Shown here in pieces: positions 1 through 12,808 of a stretch of DNA of 27,500 nucleotides. Within the stretch, counting starts at the first letter, position 1, and each line of letters opens with the position of its first letter. Source of the DNA: Stramonita haemastoma (lineage: Eukaryota > Mollusca > Gastropoda > Neogastropoda > Muricidae); assembly GCA_030674155.1 (NCBI GenBank), contig CM060323.1, forward strand, positions 36,907,557-36,935,056, in the 5' to 3' direction. Made by a program: the position numbers and the translations under genes. The notes under the pieces were generated by a model that was not told the origin of the DNA, ran no database searches, and saw nothing but the letters and a program-made list of their open reading frames with translations.

Positions 1-198
1 ATTGGTGGACAGTTTTGCTCCATCTGCTCTGTCTTCAGCTTTTTGCAGCAACACAGCATTGTCAAGCCCAGTCAAGTCTATGACAGTCTTTGGCCAGTTC
101 CTCACAGCTGCCTCTGCATCTTCCTCCCTCAAGTGTCCCCTTCACGATAGTCTTGGCAAGAGATGTGACACGACTTAACAAAGCCATCTTTCTTCTTC
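1..198 (-). pseudogene. Retrotransposon C-terminal tail relic
   Basis: The minus strand reads SRVTSLAKTIVKGTLEGG, then, after a frame change, an N-W-P-K-T-V-I-D-L-T-G-L-D-N-A stretch and a basic end. This order (LAKT-I-x-GTLEGGR-RGR, then a DWTGL-like block, then an EDR-W-like block) is the usual C-terminal end of ORF2 in a group of invertebrate non-LTR retrotransposons, recognised from memory. A stop after the DWA and the frame change show that it is dead. The relic continues past the left edge. Confidence 0.6.
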
Positions 199-409
199 TA
201 AAGGCGAAGAATAGACAAATAATTAAATGAAGAAAGTAGAGTATCAGTGAATGAAGTGCCCTCTACAGTGAGCATTGCCTTGTGTCCTTCCTGTCTCCGT
301 CCTTCATTTCATTCTTCCATTCCTCCATTCTTCCATTCCTGTCTTCCTCACTGTCAGTATCTAACCCTTTGGTTAGCTGTTTGACCCGCATATATTTTTC
401 GTTTGTTTA

Positions 410-570
410 TTCTTTTATTTCGAGGATTATAGAATAAGCGCTCAATTGCTTTTTTTTTATATCCAGTACCTGTGTGTATACGGTTTGTAAATTTTGTCAT
501 CTGTTCCCACAGGCACACAATGGCCTACTTTTTGGAAAAGTGGAATAGGTTTTAACGTGTGCGCAGAGAG
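410..570 (-). repeat. Interspersed repeat, copy A (body)
   Basis: The stretch from TTTCGAGGATTATAGAATAAG near 418 to AACGTGTGCGC at ~563 matches 16335-16480 and the reverse complement of 24955-25090 in order: a CGAGGATAAT-GGAATAAGC block, CTGTGTGTAT, TGTCATCTGTT, an AATGGCCTAC block and a GGAATAGG block. It is followed by a (GT)n tract (575-690), as in the 16.4-kb copy. Strand is set by the tRNA-like head of the 16.4-kb copy. Confidence 0.65.
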
Positions 571-574
571 AGTG

Positions 575-690
575 AGTGTGTGTATGTGTGCGTGCGTTCG
601 TTCGTTCGTTCATGCGTGCGTGTGTGCATGCGTGCACGTGTGTGTGAGTATGTGTGTGTATGCGTGTGTGTGTGTGAGAGAGGAGGGAGA
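575..690. repeat. (GT)n/(GTGC)n microsatellite
   Basis: Alternating GT with CGTG and CGTT interruptions, ending in a GA-rich stretch. It is directly attached to the interspersed repeat on its left. The open frames across it are Cys/Val artefacts. Confidence 0.9.
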
Positions 691-699
691 GGGGGGGAC

Positions 700-1325
700 G
701 GACAATTTTTTTTTTTAATAGATGAGTGGTTGAAAAGTTGGAGAAGCGGGGAGATTGAACAGTTGGTTGATTGATTGATTTTATTGACTGATAGATTAAT
801 TGACAGACAAAGAAGTACAATTTATTTCTGCATTTATCTATTTTGTAGATAAAAGATAGGGGAAAAGGTAAAGAAACGCACAGAAAGAAAGACAGATACA
901 CGGACAAACAGACAGGTGCGTTAACCCTAACCTAGCTGATCATGTCGTTACCATAAAACAGACGTTATTGAGGTGTCGGTTATGACATGAGCTTCCTTGT
1001 CGGATGGACTAAAACAGCACTAGTAAAATTAAACTGAATGTACCCTCCAGTCTGCTTCCCTTTAGTGCATTATCCAATGACTCCCTATTCTTGGGTACAG
1101 TAACACCATCCTGTTTTCAATATTACGTTTGTCTTTTGTTCGTTACGTATTTGTGAAACTGGGTGCATGTGCAGTTGGTGATGAGACAATCAGTGATTAT
1201 TCTCTATGATACTGTTATATTTCTGTTACGTCACTACACCACTACCATGATTCTTCACCGCACACTGCACTGACATCCATCAAGAAAAAGCAGTGAAGGC
1301 CAGTGCATTGTCATATTTTATTTTC
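700..1325. other. Unique-looking non-coding stretch
   Basis: A/T-rich DNA with short (GATT)n and (AGAC)n patches near 760-920. No open frame with coding character, RNA gene or recognisable mobile element was seen. Confidence 0.5.
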
Positions 1326-1329
1326 AGGT

Positions 1330-1775
1330 TGATAATGTATCCATAATCGTAACAGTTACACGCCGTTCTGTCCATAATGGTAATGCATCCATAACTATCT
1401 CAATAACCATTGCATTGCTTCCATAATGACAATGTCTTCATAATCACAACAGCAAGCATAGTATTTTGTCCGTTATAACAATGTATCAATAACCCTATCA
1501 GTAATCATACCGTTCTGTCCATGATGACAGTATATCCATAAATATATCAGTAATCATATCGTTCTGTCCATAATGATGATGTATTCATTACATTACCATA
1601 TCAATAAGCATACCGTTCTGTCCATAACAAAGGTTTATTCATAACTATATCAATAATCGTAGTATTCTGTTCATAATGACATTGTATCCATAACCCTACA
1701 AAAATCACACCGTTCTGTCCATAATAACAGTGTATTCATAACCATACCAATAATAATACCGTTCTGTCCATACAT
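1330..1775. repeat. Degenerate ~56-60 bp tandem repeat
   Basis: About eight diverged units share the pattern CCGTTCTGTCCATAATGACA, GTATCCATAAC and ATATCAATAATCAT. CCGTTCTGTCCAT recurs near 1361, 1510, 1612, 1712 and 1760, with altered versions between. Units differ by many substitutions and small indels, so the array is old. No coding capacity. Confidence 0.8.
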
Positions 1776-1779
1776 TAAG

Positions 1780-2240
1780 GACTATATCTAGAAAGAGATC
1801 ACGGTTTCTTTTGCGAGACATGTCAAAACCACAGCATATAAAGGGATCTGTACACACTCAATACAATGAGCACATAAAGCAGGATGAAAATGTAGAAAGA
1901 AAAAAGATATACATAGAGAAAAGGCTATCTTAAATAGAAAAAAGTATTATTCCTTTAATAAAGTTTGTAGACCTACAAAGGTTTCAAATGAAAAAAATTA
2001 CCATTTAAAAATACACAGTAGTTCAAGTGAAACGCAACATATGGTAAATACGGCTGTACTGTTCCAAGTTGTTGTTGCAGCTGATGATATTAATGTTGCG
2101 TATAGTGTTGCTGAAGAAAGTGTTAATAAAAATGTTATGCTGTTGTTGTTGCCCTCATTGGAGCTCATGAAATGAACAGGAGATGGTAAGATGTGGGGTG
2201 GAGAGAAGGAACAAGCTATGAAAGGCAGGTGTTGATTCGT
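1780..2240. other. Non-coding stretch
   Basis: A/T-rich with a short (TGTTGT)n patch near 2135-2152. No coding character or known element seen. Confidence 0.45.
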
Positions 2241-2244
2241 TTTC

Positions 2245-2263
2245 GTTGTGTGTGTGTGTGTGG

Positions 2264-2294
<31 letters not shown>

Positions 2295-2345
2295 TGTGTG
2301 TGTGTGTGTGCACGTGCGTGCGTGCGTGCGTGCGTGCGGTGCGTG
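2245..2345. repeat. (TG)n with (GTGC)n microsatellite
   Basis: TG runs broken by GG dinucleotides, then a run of CGTG units. Long Thr/His or Cys/Val frames over it are artefacts. Confidence 0.95.
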
Positions 2346-2579
2346 CCTGTCGGTAAAATATAAAGGTAAATCATTCTGCAATGAAAACAGTGTTTGAAAG
2401 GCAAACCTGGAGAGGCTGCGGACACAGTCGCGTGATGCTGATACAATGCCTGAGGTCCCCTGTATGGGTGACTTGCTCTCCCACATGCTTTTGAGAGGGT
2501 TCTTTATTTTTTAAGAGGTCAGTCTTCCAGAAAAATAGGTCGTGTCTTCAGTCATTTTACTGGAACTCCTACTGACGAA

Positions 2580-3870
2580 TGCTACTCTACACTATCCCAC
2601 ACAACTGACAATGGTCTTGAGGGCACTGCGCTGATGAGAAAACTAGCTTCCTCCATTTGTAGCGATCGTGTGCCAATGCCTGGGTCTCAGCAAATCTTTT
2701 TTTAAAGTCCTTTCAGTGATGTTACCTCAAATTTCCGTGTCTCTCTGCCTCTCTTTCTACCTCCATGAACTGTGATTTGCAAGAGGATTTTTGAAAGGCC
2801 GTCCCATTTTGTGCATGACCATACCACTTCAGTTTTTTCTGTGGGGATGCTATTCATAATCACAGGCCCCTGGCATCTAGGTGTTCTACCAAGGTGGCAA
2901 TCTCCTCTCTCTTTCCTGCAAGTCCACCAGTGTCACTTGCAAAATCGAAAGTCAGTGGTGGTTCTCGTTCCGACACATATTGAGCCCTGAACATCCTCAA
3001 GGGCAACACTCTCGATGCGCTCCTAAAATATGTTAAAGATGGAGGTGACAGAAGGCAGCCTTGGCGTACGCCAACCCAAGTATGGAACCTTCTCCCCAGC
3101 TCCTTTGTCAAGAATTGCTGAGCAAGACTTAGTGTTGCCATCCTTGGTGTTGCCAGCCATAGTGTTGCCAGCCTTGGTGTTGCCATCCATAGTGCTGCCA
3201 TCCTTGGTGTTGCCAGCCATAGTGTTGCCAGCCTTGGTGTTGCCATCCATAGTGCTGCCATCCTTGGTGTTGCCAGCCATAGTGTTGCCAGCCTTGGTGT
3301 TGCCAGCCATAGTGTTGCCAGCCATAGTGTTGCCATCCTTGTGTTGCCAGCCATAGCGTTGCCAGCCATAGTGTTGCCAGCCATAGTGTTGCCAGCCTTG
3401 GTGTTGCCAGCCTTGGTGTTGCCAGCCTTAGTGTTGCCAGCCTTGGTGTTGCCAGCCTTAGTGCTAACAGCCTTAGTGTTGCCAGCCTTAGTGAAGCTAG
3501 CCGTGGTGTTGCCAGCCTTAGTGAAGCTAGCCTTGGTGTTGCCAGCTTTAGTGCTGCCATCCTTGGTGTTGCCAGCCTTAGTGTAAAGCTGTTGGAGGGT
3601 GTGGATAAGCCACTGGCCATGTTGTCCTTCTCCAGAGTTGCCCACAGTGCATCATGCCACACTCTGTCCAATGGATTCCTTGATGATGTAGGGATTGCAG
3701 AGGAGGGGGAGGTTGTCCCTGAAAACAGCTGTGGAAAATATCGAAATGTTTTTCCAGGGACACAGAAGATTGGTGTGTCTCCATGAGAAGCCATCTGTTT
3801 CTTTGACTTGAGAGTGTAGGTCATTTTTTGAGAACCTCAACCAGGTCTTGTATGCAGCGCCCCGATAAGA
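2580..3870 (-). pseudogene. Non-LTR retrotransposon reverse-transcriptase relic with internal minisatellite
   Basis: Reading the minus strand in order: LDRVWHDALWATLEKDNM (3590-3700, the usual 'FDRVWHEALW' region of this RT group), IHTLQQLYTKA in another frame, the expanded repeat (3133-3585), then FHTWVGVRQGCLLSP (about 3060-3100), FASDTGGLAG (2914-2943) and LVEHLD. Next comes a jump to the C-terminal part, with GGRKRGRQR near 2745 and AETQALAHDRYKWRKLVFSS near 2640-2700. The ~150 residues normally between LVEHLD and the C-terminal block are absent. The catalytic FADD motif reads FASD at 2932-2943. With frameshifts, a deletion and the mutated motif, it cannot encode an active enzyme. The family comparison is from memory. 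Confidence 0.8.
3133..3585. repeat. 15-bp minisatellite inside the RT relic
   Basis: About 30 copies of a 15-bp unit, CCTTGGTGTTGCCAG, and its variants (CCATAGTGTTGCCAG, CCATAGTGCTGCCAT). In 3133-3320 they are arranged in higher-order ~60-bp blocks and in 3390-3585 as simpler units. One unit is 14 bp (near 3340), which shifts frame once. Because 15 is a multiple of three, frames stay open on both strands; the minus frames read as repeats of NTKAG or LATPR. Confidence 0.95.
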
Positions 3871-3879
3871 CAAGATAAT

Positions 3880-4605
3880 TATATCTCTTTTTTGATTTTT
3901 ATTTTTCTAAACACAGAATGTCTTTCGCTATACTGTTGATTGAAACAGCCAAGGACGTGGCGCTGTGTTATGCTGTGCTGTACAAAACCATGTCGTGCCA
4001 TTTTGCTCAAGAACTGCAGGCAGACTTTCTCGCGCTTTCTTTCAAAGACACGCACGACGGTATTTAGATATTATCATGACACTGTCCTGATGATTTGAAT
4101 TTTATTTAATCATCGTGATAGTACTGCTTGATTACTGACATTACACATTTTAACACACGATTGTGTAATCGTCTACTTGGTGTGTTTTCATGCCTGCGTG
4201 TGTTTTAGCATGTGTTTTAATTTACATTGAAATGAGAAATGGGCCATAATAAACAATCAAAGTAAATCAGTTCGACCTCCCGAAAAGCGCAACATATCCA
4301 AAAGAACAATAACTGAAACCGCAACAAAGAAGTAAAAGGTAAAGCTTTCATTAAGAATCACAATTTATATCATCAGCGAAGAGAACAAGGGAAAAAAACG
4401 AAGACAACCTCAGAGATAGCTTTACAATCATCGCTATCATTATCAACATCGTCATAGGAATAAAAACCAACCTCACAAACAAAAACAGAAAGGAGCAAAA
4501 CAGAAAAAGGCAGATACAAAACCACAACAACAAAGCATCCTCTCACATTCAGTAAATATAAATACAATCTCAAGTGTACTGACATATGCAACAAATCATT
4601 CTCCC
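3880..4605. other. Non-coding stretch
   Basis: A/T-rich unique-looking DNA. The minus-strand frames of 60-73 codons here have no domain signature and I regard them as chance. Confidence 0.45.
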
Positions 4606-4607
4606 AT

Positions 4608-6600
<1,993 letters not shown>

Positions 6601-6610
6601 TTCAGGCAGG

Positions 6611-6620
6611 TTACTGAGGC
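6611..6620 (-). CDS. Candidate terminal exon and stop of the ankyrin gene
   Basis: A pyrimidine-rich acceptor (TTTTTATATCTAG|GCCTCAG) lies 655 nt after exon 6. In the phase required by exon 6 it gives one completing base, then Pro-Gln-stop (TAA at 6611-6613). A 3' UTR would run left, with a minus-strand AATAAA at 6057-6062 as a possible poly(A) signal. The coding part is too short to judge by composition, so this rests only on splice site, phase and signal. The gene could equally continue beyond the window. Confidence 0.25.
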
Positions 6621-6662
6621 CTAGATATAAAAAGAAATAACAAAACATATTACATTGCTACA

Positions 6663-6823
<161 letters not shown>

Positions 6824-6869
6824 GAAAAAAAGCAAATTTATTGCTTACTCAATGTACCATCTGGAAATA

Positions 6870-6902
6870 AAATTTTGATTTGATTTGATTTGATTTTGAT
6901 TT

Positions 6903-6996
<94 letters not shown>

Positions 6997-7018
6997 TTTC
7001 TCTCTCTCTCTCTCTCTC
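6870..7018. repeat. (TTTGA)n pentanucleotide then (CT)n microsatellite
   Basis: Four to five TTTGA units at 6882-6905, which may be the 3' tail of a decayed retroposon, run straight into an interrupted CT tract. Confidence 0.9.
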
Positions 7019-7061
7019 AATAGCTGACAATACAGTTCTTCCACATTCGCAATGACACAAT

Positions 7062-7262
7062 ACACCACAGACAGACAGACAAACAGACAGACAGACCAAT
7101 AGACAGACATGATCGCAGGCATGCAGACGACAAACAGAAAGACTGTAGACAGACAAACAGACAGACCAACAAGCAGACAGGCAGGCAGGTAGACACACAG
7201 ACATACAGACCGTAGACAGACAGACGGAAATACAGACAGACGGAAAGACAGACAGACAGACA
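7062..7262. repeat. Degenerate (CAGA)n repeat
   Basis: Diverged CAGA/CAAA/CAGG tetranucleotides (CTGT on the minus strand). It lies directly after the last recognised coding sequence of the ankyrin gene, so exon 6 appears open into it. Confidence 0.9.
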
Positions 7263-7275
7263 GTACTTGTTAGAC

Positions 7276-7398
7276 CCTTGCTGGTCAGGGCGGCTGTCCT
7301 GTTTCTTCTTGCTGTTGCTGGTCACAGAGTCCGAGCTGCTGGTGGTGGTCAGGCTGTCTCCCTGCCCACCCTCTCCTTTCCCCACCCCTGAAGGAGGG
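7276..7398 (-). CDS. Ankyrin gene exon 6 (3' boundary uncertain)
   Basis: The acceptor is TGTTTTTTCAG|CCCTCC with a good pyrimidine tract; the first C completes the split Ser codon. It encodes residues ~628-669: SPPSGVGKGEGGQGDSL, then a Thr/Ser tract, SNSKKKQDSRPDQQ. The donor is unclear. GG|GTCTAA (exon end 7276) and AA|GTACTG (exon end 7267) give the same phase. Without splicing the frame runs on through a (CTGT)n tract to about 7017 as a Cys/Leu/Val-rich artefact. Both splice choices are compatible with the candidate terminal exon at 6620. Confidence 0.65.
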
Positions 7399-10300
7399 CT
7401 GAAAAAACACATACAGGGTAGATAGGAGATAGACACTGATGGGTCAGTCAGGGTCACTTCAAGGGATAGGAGATGGGGATTGGAATGAGATGGACACTGA
7501 TGGGTCAGTCAGGGTCACTTCAAGGGATAGGAGATGGACACTGATGGGTCAGCCAGGGTCACTTCAAGGGATAGGAGATGGACACTGATGGGTCAGCCAG
7601 GGTCACTTCAAGGGATAGGAGATGGATACTGATGGGTCAGTCAGGGTCACTTCAAGGGATAGGAGATGGACACTGATGGGTCAGTCAGAGTCACTTCAAG
7701 GGATAGGAGATGGACACTGATGGGTCAGTCAGGGTCACTTCAAGGGATAGGAGATAGAGACTGATGGGTCAGCCAGGGTCACTTTAAAAGATAGGAGATA
7801 GACACTGATGGGTCAGCCAGGGTCACTTCAAGGGATACGAGATGGACACTGATGGGTCAGTCAGGGTCACTTCAAGGGATAGGAGATAGAGACTGATGGG
7901 TCAGTCAGGGTCACTTCAAGGGATAGGAGATAGAGACTGATGGGTCAGCCAGGGTCACTTTTAAAGGATAGGAGATAGACACTGATGGGTCAGCCAGGGT
8001 CACTTCAAGGGATAGGAGATGGACACTGATGGGTCAGCCAGGGTCACTTCAAGGGATAGGAGACGGGGATTGGAATGAGATGGAGACTGGTGGGTCAGCC
8101 AGGGTCACTTCAAGGGATAGGAGATGGAGACTGATGGGTCAGCCATGGTCAATTCAAGAGAGATAGAGATTTATGAGTCAGTCGGGGTCACTTCAAGGGA
8201 AAAAAGAAAAAAGGAGAAATAAAACAGCTGAGGTCAGACAGGAGGAGCAAAATGAAGACAAAAAGAACCACAGACAGCAGAAGGGTAGAAAACTTCAAAC
8301 GGAGATGGGGGAGGATAAACAGGATTGGAGGAGATAAAAAGATCAATTCAGAAAGTGTGTAACAAATGATAAGGAAAAGTACTACATGAAAAAAGACGAG
8401 TGAGGGAACGATGCGGAGGATGGTGCAAGAAAACAGTCAGAAGATAGCAGGAGGAAAAGGAAGGAAATGAAGAGGAGGAAGACGAAAAAGATGAAAAGGT
8501 AATAGGAGGAAGAAGATCAAGTGACGGAAACCAACCATAACAAAGCCATGACGAAAGAACGGGAAAAGTTAACAACCAAACCAGGAAAGTATTTGTCCAA
8601 CAGTTGAAGACAAAAGCAAAACACCAAAGCCCTTTTTTTTTTTAATCCGGAAAACGCCAACACGGGAATGATTGCACTGATGGGAAGGAATAATGGACAG
8701 AGAAACAGGAGGACCCAGGAGGGCAGACTTGAAAATCAAAAGCTATTTTTCATTCTTTCCATCTTCCATTGCAGAAACGGTGTGGTGTATGCGGAATATC
8801 TCCACGCTGACTTTGGTGTGAAAAGGGTACAGAGAAGAGGTTAAGACCAAGGCCTGCGTTATCATTGACAACTGACAAAAAAGAGACGAGTTTAGAGGGG
8901 AAAAGTTGATAGAGGGAACACACTTATCCAAATATGCCATTATCAATCAGATAATGATTAGAGCTAGATTCGGAGAGGCATGGCAAAGAAAACACTGCGA
9001 ACGGCAATACGTTGTTTAAATGTGTGTTTAATCTTTAAAACCATATTTGTGACGCTCCACCACGAAATGAGTCGCTTTGCACATTACCCAATTTTGCGCT
9101 TGGAGCCATTAAAGACAGGTGGGGGTCAAGTTGTCAATTTTGAGATTTTGATTGATTATTAAACTACATCTATTATTCTACCTTGTAATGAAATATCAAG
9201 GCATAATTTTTATTCCTTTTGCTTTTTAAATGTGTTTTGAAAATACCCAAGCCCTCATTCTGACAATCTGTTAGGAAAATAAACTTGCCCGTGTCTCATT
9301 TTGTCACATCCTGCAGTCTGTCATTTCAATTTGTAATAACTTGTGAGAGAATTGTCCGATTTTCAATCTGTTTTTTGTATTGTATAACCCTGTTATTGCA
9401 AATTAATAGCATGTCAATAGGTAAAAAATGATCTCTGGTGCAATGCGACTCATTATGTGGTGGAGCGTCACATTTACTCAGTTTGATTATTTGTTTGTTT
9501 GTTTGTTTACAGCTTTTTTTTCGGGGGTGTGGGGTTGGTGTTTTATCTGTTGCGAGCAATGCTTAATTGACTGACTTTTTTTCCACCATGTATACTGCAC
9601 CGGCAGTGCCACAGGATTTATGATGTATGAAAAAATCGACAGCCATATTTTGTGGGAAGGCAGGATAGTTGGTTGATTGGTTGAGTTGTTAGTTGGTAGG
9701 TGTGTTGGTAGGTCAGTCGATCTGTCGGTCGCGAAGTGGTAGAATGGATGGAGGTGGAGAGGGGGGGGGGGGAGTGAGTAGATGGATAGGTGGGTGGTGG
9801 ATGGATGGATGGATGGGTAGGTGGGTGGATGAGCAAACAAACGGACAAAGCCATGCATGCAAACATGTATACACATACACACGTGCGTGTTCGCAAAGTG
9901 GAAAGACGAATTTGATGGCGGACAATTTGTGCTATTTGTTTGTGTGTTGTTTTCGTTCGACAGTTCAGCTGGTGGTCACGTATAAATACATTATATATCT
10001 CTACATGACTATAGAATAAAGAGGACAACACCTTTATTTCAACAAAAATTAAAGTATACAGACGAACCTGATGGCAGAAATGATGCACTGTTTGCATTAC
10101 TGCTTGTGGTCACACATAAATCCCTACACCTATGCACATGTAAAACAAACAGAGAAATATTGATATATTCAAACAACACTCAATTGTACAGAAAAAAACT
10201 GACGACAGAAATTTTGCATTGTTCGCTGGTAGAGGATTTCCGTTGGACATTACTGCTGATGGTCACACATAATATACACACACAGTTACATAAACATGAA

Positions 10301-11253
10301 ATAATCACAAAAACATAGAGGTATACAAACAAAAACGAAAGTATGCAGACAAACAAACCTGACGGCGGAAATTTTGCGTTGTTTGTTAGTGGAGGCTTTC
10401 CGTTTGACGTTACTGCTGGTGCTGACGTCATTCATCTGACTGGCAGGGCGGCTGGAGGAACTAGGACGACGGATCTTCTTTTCTTTGCTCGTCTCTGCCT
10501 CTCCCTCCTCCCCTGTAGGGCCTGCACATTGTTTCTTTGTTAGGGCCTTTGTTCTTCCTTTCTTCATTCCTTCTGTCATTGATGTCTGGATTCATTTACT
10601 ACCAAATTGTGTATGGCCATAATATTGGGTGTAAAGCACAGTCTGGTCTTCTCCTGTGCTTGTCACTCTGCAGAAGGTTTGCCCACTGGACACAGCCAAC
10701 ACTTTCCGACTTCAAGGCAGCTCATGAGAAAGTTCGTAAGAAACTTTTTTGTTTTTCAAATAGGCGTGAAAAGGGCAGGAGAATGGGCTAGGTAAGATGG
10801 GAAAGAAACATGATAGAGAAGGAGGCAGAGAGGTAAGGGGACAGACAGAAACAACGAGAGGGAATTTTTAGAAAGTGGGGATACTGTTTATACTGAAAGA
10901 GCCCACTGCATCCCCACGGGAGCCAAATTGTGTATGTTTTTTTTTTTATTCACTGTTGCTTGTCTGTTCTCTGTGTGCATGCCTCTCTGTCTCTGTCTCT
11001 CAATCTTTGTCCCTGTCTCTGTTTCCGTGTGTGTGTGCGTGCGTGCGTGCGTGTGTGTAGAATTAATACTATCACACCCATTGAGTGCAAAAACCTATCT
11101 TGTTGGTTGACCTAACCTTCTTAGTGGTCTTAAGTGACCAGTCAGAAACTCGGCATGGTAATGATAATTTAAGACTGGGAGAAGGGGGGGGGGGGATAAT
11201 TCCAGAACCATATCTGCCATTGCATTAGTCTTCCCGCGCCCCCTATATCATGT

Positions 11254-11321
<68 letters not shown>

Positions 11322-11407
11322 GCACGCACGCACGCACACACATACACACATAATATATATACATATATATAAACACACACACAACACAACACACACACAC
11401 ACAACAC

Positions 11408-11456
<49 letters not shown>

Positions 11457-11474
11457 CACAACACAACACAACAC

Positions 11475-11522
<48 letters not shown>

Positions 11523-12640
11523 ACAACACAACACAACACACACAACACAACACAACACAACACAACACACATACATCAATCACGGAGAGTGCTCAATACA
11601 ATAATATAGCCCAGTACAAAGTGGCGGAGCACTGACCTGTGGGGGAGGTGACGCCCCAGCGGGGGATCATGGTGGCGGGCTCTGGAGGAGGCAGGGCGGC
11701 ATCCCTCCAGGACGGGGAGCACTGGTACTCCAGGTGCCGGTACAGGAACCGGATGTTGTCACGCCAGCTTCCGGCGCTGTGCACCTGTCATGGAGGCATA
11801 ATAATTCAAATCCTTATGGGTGATTTTTTTTGGGGGGAGGACGGTTTCGTTAGTTTGTTTGCTTTTTGTGTGCTTTTTTTTGGGGGGATAGGGCAGACAT
11901 TTTTTTGTAGGAAGACGGTAGAAGTTGATGGGAAAAGCAACAGGGAGAAAAAAACAAAACGATGGTGGTTGAAAGTGAGTTTTTCAGAGTCAAACTGCTT
12001 CTTTTTCTTGGGCACAGAAAAAGATGCTGTTGCTGATAAGACGACAATGACGGTAAATCACCATAGGCACACTTGATAAATTACAAGAGTCTTTTTCTTT
12101 TCAGGTTCTTGCCGACTTCTGTCTAGGTCTGAATGTGCTGCGGATTCAGGGAGTTTCCAGATTCATGAGGGATTGTCTTTGGAAGGAAAAGGCCATCACT
12201 CAAAAGTGATCAGCTTACTCGATCTGAGTCTCTGACCAAGGCAGTCGTCAGTGTGAGTTAAAGAACGGATGTCCTGTGTTAAATCTAACTATCACCCCTC
12301 ACATGAATTATATGAAACAGCTGTGGTGCATAGTCTCTTTTGGTTTGTGCATTTAAGATCGTCTGACATTGATAGCTGTGTGTAGACTATGGTTCTGTTG
12401 ATGTGGCAGAACAAACCTGCCCGCGCTTGTGTGTGGCTTGGCACTGGATTAGCTGGGAAGATGAGGTAGAAAACGACAAACTGTATAAAACAGAGTCAGG
12501 GTCTGATCAGAAATTGTTTGTCGGCAGTCTAGTCTAGTCAGAACCGTCAGTTTGACAAGAGAAACGATTTGAGCATGTAAATGATGACGGGGAGATAGAC
12601 ATAACGCCGATGACATCAAACATACACACACACACACACA

Positions 12641-12692
<52 letters not shown>

Positions 12693-12741
12693 CACACTCA
12701 CTCACTCACTCACTCACTCACTATCACTTGCGCGCACACCA

Positions 12742-12808
<67 letters not shown>

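Noticed and set aside
3030..3586. Plus-strand frames with VLPALVLPAIVLPS repeats, superficially like a membrane or elastin-like protein
   Set aside because: They are the opposite strand of the 15-bp minisatellite in the RT relic; 15-bp units keep all frames open.
7420..8205. CRISPR-like array or repeated regulatory sites
   Set aside because: The whole 44-bp unit is repeated without variable spacers. TGACC-type motifs recur only because the unit recurs.
11243..11583. Three overlapping minus-strand frames of ~110 codons rich in Cys and Val
   Set aside because: They are (GT)n/(GTGTT)n read in three phases; the repeat has no stop in those frames.
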